Source: Paracentrotus lividus (taxonomy: Eukaryota; Echinodermata; Echinoidea; Camarodonta; Echinidae). From it: DNA of 64,000 bases. Within the stretch, counting starts at the first letter, position 1, and the number at the start of each line of letters is the position of its first letter. The position numbers and the translations under genes were made by a program. The DNA lies in contig CALNVZ010003435.1 of NCBI GenBank assembly GCA_940671915.1, positions 3,099,033-3,163,032 of the forward strand, written 5' to 3'. The notes below the pieces were generated by a model. It made no database searches, had not been told where the DNA came from, and saw only the letters and a list, made by a program, of their open reading frames with translations. Of the stretch, positions 59,871 to 64,000 are shown one piece after another.

Positions 59871-60825
59871 GGGGAGAGTGGGGTTAGTTGGAACACGGGG
59901 TTAGTTGAAACATTGTAATTTTCTTTAATGGCTATAGATATATTTATGCAAATCTACCCTCAGGTTGTTGCTATTAGCAACTGCCATCCACCACATTTTA
60001 GACAGCACACGTGCTTCAAGCCTCTTGAAGTTAGAAAGCAATGTTTGTTTTTTCACCTTCTGAGTAAATTTTGTCACTTTTACAAATGTTTTATTATCTC
60101 AAAGAAGATCATAAATTAAGTTGGCCTGTTTTTGAGTATAACAAACAGTTATACCAAGCTATAAAACAAGGTTAAATATATGGCATGTTGGTGTCCCTCT
60201 TTTGTGCTGTAAGCTTACAAATGTCATATGGGCCTCTGGGGTTAGTTGGAACATTTTGAACGGGGTTAGTTGGAACATGTATTAGGTAAATAGGTTTCAG
60301 CTGAACAAAAAAATAAAAATCATATAATTCAGTGACGTGTTCTGAAATATTCTTATACATGTATATTAGTGCAAATTGGACAATTTTTATGCAGAATGCT
60401 ATTTCACAGGACTTGATATTTGTATGTGAGTGGGTGCTATCAAGTGTAATAAAACATGAAGTTAAAAAAAAATGAACACCAATCTTTAATATTTTAATTG
60501 GAATCAATAAAGCAAGTTAGCTGAACCCATGCAATAATGTTGTAGATAATTTAAATATATTTTTTAAGATACCATGCATAATGTTTCAACTTACCCCATA
60601 CCATGTTCCAACTAACCCCGTGTATGGGGTTAGTTGGAACACTTGACATGGTCTTGTTGAAGCTGGATTTTTTCTGAAACCATCACTAAGTTTCAGAATT
60701 TTATGGGGTACATTCGTAGCATACAGATATACACTCAAGCTGATCATTTATTGTTTCTTGAAATAAAGCCGCTTTTGTTTTACGGCCATTTTTGTGAAAA
60801 ATGTTCCATATAACCCCGCTCTCCC
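59871..60825. mobile_element. TA-GGG element 4 (955 bp)
   Basis: TA at 59869 and 60826. Left end GGGGAGAGTGGGGTTAGTTG; the right end is the near inverse, one G shorter. GGGGTTAGTTGGAACA or a close form occurs eight times: forward at 59880, 59897, 60238, 60262 and 60626; reverse at 60582, 60604 and 60802. The pair 60604-60619/60626-60641 is a perfect palindrome with a 6 bp centre. No coding frame. Confidence 0.8.
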
Positions 60826-61056
60826 TATGTGTTATAGGTGTTATTTAGTGAATTTAATATCAGGTGATTTTTGGTCGATATTGATTGAAACTAACTACCA
60901 CACTACACTAACAGTCAACTTAGGTAGGATTCATCATGTTCAAGAGGTCAGGTTTGGGTTTCCTGACACCCGAGACCCATATAAAGACATATTAAAAGTG
61001 GTTTATATCTATGAAGAGTGTGATAATTGGGCAAAATGCACCATTTTGGCGGGCAC

Positions 61057-61089
<33 letters not shown>

Positions 61090-61149
61090 TGTTTTGTTTT
61101 TGCACTTTAGCAACGTCAGATGTCATTGTACGCAAAAATAATTGTCATT

Positions 61150-61690
61150 TTTATGCCTCCACAACGAAGTCTTGCCGGAGGCATTATGTTTTTGTGTTAT
61201 CCGTCCGTCCGTCCCACATTCGTTCTCACGATAACTTAAGAACCGTTTTACGGATCATCTTCATTCTTGGTAAGTGTGTGCATACTGAAGTGAAAATGAT
61301 CTGATTAGATTTTGGGGGTCACGAGGTCAAAGGTCAAAGGTCACAGAGGTCAATAAATAGGTGAAAATAGATCGTTCTCACAATAACTCGGGGATTGTTT
61401 CACTAATCATCTTCATACTTGGTACATGTGTGCATACAGGGATGACATTGATCTGATTAGATTTTGGAGTCACAAGGTCAAAGGTCACAGAGGTCAATGA
61501 ATAGGTGAAAATAGCTTGTTCACATGATAACTCAAGAACCGTTTGATGGATCATCTTCAATCTTGATTCATGTGTGCATACTGAGGTAACATTGATCCGA
61601 TTAGATTTTGGGGTCACGAGGTCATAGGTAAAAGGTCACAGAGGTCAATAAATAGGGGAAATAGCTCATTCTCACAATAACTCATCTAAT
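61150..61690. repeat. ~148 bp tandem array with AGGTCA repeats
   Basis: A short inverted pair GCCTCC/GGAGGC (61157-61186) and (CCGT)n come first. Then three units of 140-152 bp each contain 'TTCTCACGATAACTTAAGAA', 'GGATCATCTTCATTCTTGGT', 'TGTGTGCATACTGA' and 'GATTAGATTTTGGGGTCAC', ending in AGGTCA repeats. Unit 1 has AGGTCA at 61324, 61331, 61338 and 61347; unit 2 at 61475, 61482 and 61491. A truncated fourth unit starts near 61669. No gene. Confidence 0.85.
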
Positions 61691-61807
61691 TTGTTTCTAC
61701 ATCAAATTTGGGAATAGAAATAACTCGTTTGAAAACAATTGTTATTCCCCCAACCCTAATAACAAGAGTATACTGATATTATGAGCAATAGCATACAAAT
61801 TCTAGCA

Positions 61808-62029
61808 TATGAAGAGTTTGTTTCCAAAAGGGACTAAATCCACTTTTGTAACTTCAGAGTAAATGGCTTTTTTTTGCCGGATTTTGTACAGGCGTCTATG
61901 GAAAATTGAAATTAAAAGTTGCAATTTCTGGAAGTTGCAATTAAAATTTAGGTAAGTTAATTTTCATCAAATTTTCATCAATTTTCATCAAAAGTGGATT
62001 TAGTCCCTTTTGGAAACAAGCTCTTCATA
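61808..62029. mobile_element. ~220 bp palindromic MITE
   Basis: Two 41 bp arms (61808-61848 and 61989-62029) are near-perfect inverses around 'TTCCAAAAGGGACTAAATCC', with an AT-rich loop of about 140 bp. The right arm continues with two more bases after the inserted element at 62030-62418, so its true end lies beyond that insertion. Confidence 0.75.
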
Positions 62030-62418
62030 CAGGCCCGTAACTAGGATTTTTATGGGAGGGTTCGAAATCTGCAAAAGTGGACCAAAAGGTACATCAACAT
62101 TTTTTGACGTTACGCGGGCGAGCAAAAAGGTACATCAAAAAATTTTGACGTTACGCTGGCCGCGCGATAAGCGGGGGGGGGGGGGGGGGGTAGGTGTTCA
62201 AAAATGTTCTACCTTCGGCCCTCAAGAAGAGTACCATATATTACCTATAGGGGTTGGCTAAGGTCGTTCGATCGGCCTTAAAAAAATTATAAGCAAAAAA
62301 AAAATAATAAATACATTTTATCAATTTTTTTTTTTTTTTTTTGGGTGAAGGCGGACCTTTGGTCGCCAGCGGGGGGGGTTCGTTCGAACCCCCCGAACCC
62401 CCCCTGGTTACGGGCCTG
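62030..62418. mobile_element. 389 bp MITE, CAGGCCCGTAAC ends, 5 bp duplication
   Basis: The 16 bp ends CAGGCCCGTAACTAGG and CCTGGTTACGGGCCTG are inverses with one mismatch. TCATA stands on both sides (62025-62029 and 62419-62423). Inside: two 'ACGTTACGC' blocks, 'GATAAG', a long G run, 'TAGGTGTTC' and a T tract. It shares this order with the remnants at 17181 and 31370-31470. No coding frame. Confidence 0.8.
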
Positions 62419-62423
62419 TCATA

Positions 62424-64000
62424 TGTACAAATGAGTGAATAAAGAATGGGAAACAGGAACGAACAAAAACGCATGAGAGACATGGTAGAAGAAGAAAAGA
62501 GAGGTAGAGATAAATGCATGATGAGAGAGAAAGAAAGAGAGAAAAAGAACATTTTAGACAATAGACATGAAAGGGAGAGAGTGTGTCAGAAAAAAAAAAT
62601 CGAGGAAAATAATTATTTGATGAATTTTGCCTAATTGAAAAGGAAAGCAACAAGGGTTAGTTAAATAATGAGAGAAAATACAGAGGGGAATAAAAGAAAG
62701 AGTTGAAGCAGTCGTAATTTAATGTAGCGGTGCTCAAGAAAGAAGAGGAATGAAAGAATAGATTTACACTCTCTGCTCAAGTGTTCAAAAGTATTGCAAC
62801 ATAACTAAAAATGCGGGGTTTTTTTTCTTTTTTATTTTACAAGCCTTTTTGTATGTATTTGTCATTCATAATCCTAGTTCTGACGAACATTTAAGGATAT
62901 TCTAAAGGGAAAGTTTGTCCCTTTTCATGCCTAAAGGCAAAACTAAGAAATCTTTATTATATGGATGATATAGGCACTGATTTGCTTAAAAATTCAAACA
63001 GCAAAATTCAATCGTTTAAAATTTCAAACAACTTGTTTATTCTTGTTTTTCTAACAGTATATTTCCCATAAAATTTTAACCTTGATGGTTTACCCTACTT
63101 TATGTGAACGCAAACTATTTGTAAGAGAGGTTCATTGGCATTACAAGCTTATTCTCAGCCCGACAATATACATTTCAAGTGCCTATAATAAATCATTAAT
63201 AATGGTCCGATGAAAGGCTATACTGGGTTCATAATGAATAGATATGTTTGTTTATTTCGGTTAAAGATTGATTGTTAGTTCGGACAGTTGATAAATATAT
63301 TAATAGCAGTCACTTAGCAATAATCAAATATCGTTCTTTCGGATAACAAGACACTAAACTGTTTTATCAGATCATCGAGTTATTTATTATAGAGTCATAA
63401 ATAAATTATTCCTTGAACATGACCTAATGTATATGCTATCCCAAGAACAAATAAAAATATAATTTTGAGAAGATAAAAAAAAAATCTTTGGTAGCAATTA
63501 ATGACTATTTACTTATCATTGTCCTGTATTTCCATGTGCCAATATTATTAGCTTGTTGGTTTTGTAGTAAAGCACATTATTGTCCAAGACGTTTTACAGA
63601 CATAATTGATTTTTTTTACTCATAAAACTCATAGAATTTTGTGAAGTCTAACAAATAGAAAAAAAAGAAGGTATCAACAGGAAATTATTTTATGGAATTG
63701 TATAAGGATTATAATATTTCTCCTCCGTTACCTAAAGAAAAAAAAGTTGTTTGAGTGTTTCATTTTTATAATAGAAACGTATTTTTGAAGACTTGACTGT
63801 ATAACATTTGTCGATTTGTCAAGTACTTTATTGTAATCTGTGCATCAGACGAGAGTTCAAATTTCGTCCATCTTGTAAAGTTTTGTTTTGTATTTATTTC
63901 TTTATGAGCAAAATTGCAAAATTTTCAACAATATGAAGAGGAATGAGTATTTTGGTAAATGGAGCCATGTACCAAAAGCTAAATGAGGTAGTATCAATTC
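62424..64000. other. Gene-free AT-rich end of the window
   Basis: A GA-rich stretch (62450-62620) gives low-complexity open frames on both strands. The remainder is AT-rich with no exon, repeat or RNA gene that I can support. Confidence 0.5.

Overview
This is animal genomic DNA, very AT-rich (roughly 63-65% A+T by eye), with short exons, long introns and a dense load of transposon remnants. The gene families (an RNF166-type RING ligase, a neutral-sphingomyelinase-2-type enzyme, an F-box protein), the Penelope-like and non-LTR elements, and the many short elements with G/C homopolymers and 'CAGTGGCGGATCCAGG'-type ends suggest a marine invertebrate deuterostome, most likely a sea urchin or other echinoderm. 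That assignment is inference. Two gaps of exactly 25 N (11416-11440 and 32341-32365), each flanked by near-duplicate sequence, suggest a draft assembly gap-filled with noisy long reads.

Layout. 1-5.4 kb: no gene; a (TA)n tract, a 'CAGGGTTCC' MITE and one end of a TIR element. 5.47-15.56 kb: a large inverted duplication around the first gap, carrying several copies of a ~1.4 kb element with GGGGGTATCTCACTG ends; probably partly an assembly artefact. 17.77-23.57 kb (+): the last three coding exons of an SMPD3-like neutral sphingomyelinase; the 4.7 kb intron holds a TA-flanked MITE and a TWA-flanked MITE inserted into another copy of itself. 25.4-29.4 kb: two members of a group of TA-flanked elements with GGG-starting ends and internally repeated motifs, and a 999 bp foldback element. 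29.7-33.5 kb: small MITEs, a LINE tail, and a tandem duplication across the second gap. 34.50-36.80 kb: a structurally well-preserved Penelope-like retroelement with TSD, inverted terminal repeats and hammerhead-like motifs. 41.2-44.3 kb (-): the last four exons of an RNF166-like E3 ligase, with satellite-like, MITE and SINE insertions in its introns. 49.2-50.9 and 52.4-55.2 kb (-): two decayed non-LTR retrotransposons. 55.37-56.93 kb (+): a two-exon F-box gene whose start codon lies only 172 bp from the second LINE. 58.2-60.8 kb: two more TA-GGG elements. 61.1-62.4 kb: a tandem array with AGGTCA repeats and nested MITEs. The rest is AT-rich sequence in which I see no gene.

The three host genes are unrelated and form no operon. 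The most interesting signal is the shared architecture of the four TA-GGG elements (25.5, 27.4, 58.2 and 59.9 kb). Their sequences differ, but each carries a ~16 bp motif in its ends and repeats it inside in both orientations. In three of the four, a motif palindrome lies 180-188 bp from the right end. Next come the Penelope-like element, whose coding end overlaps a hammerhead-like fold, and partial-exon duplications in two of the genes.
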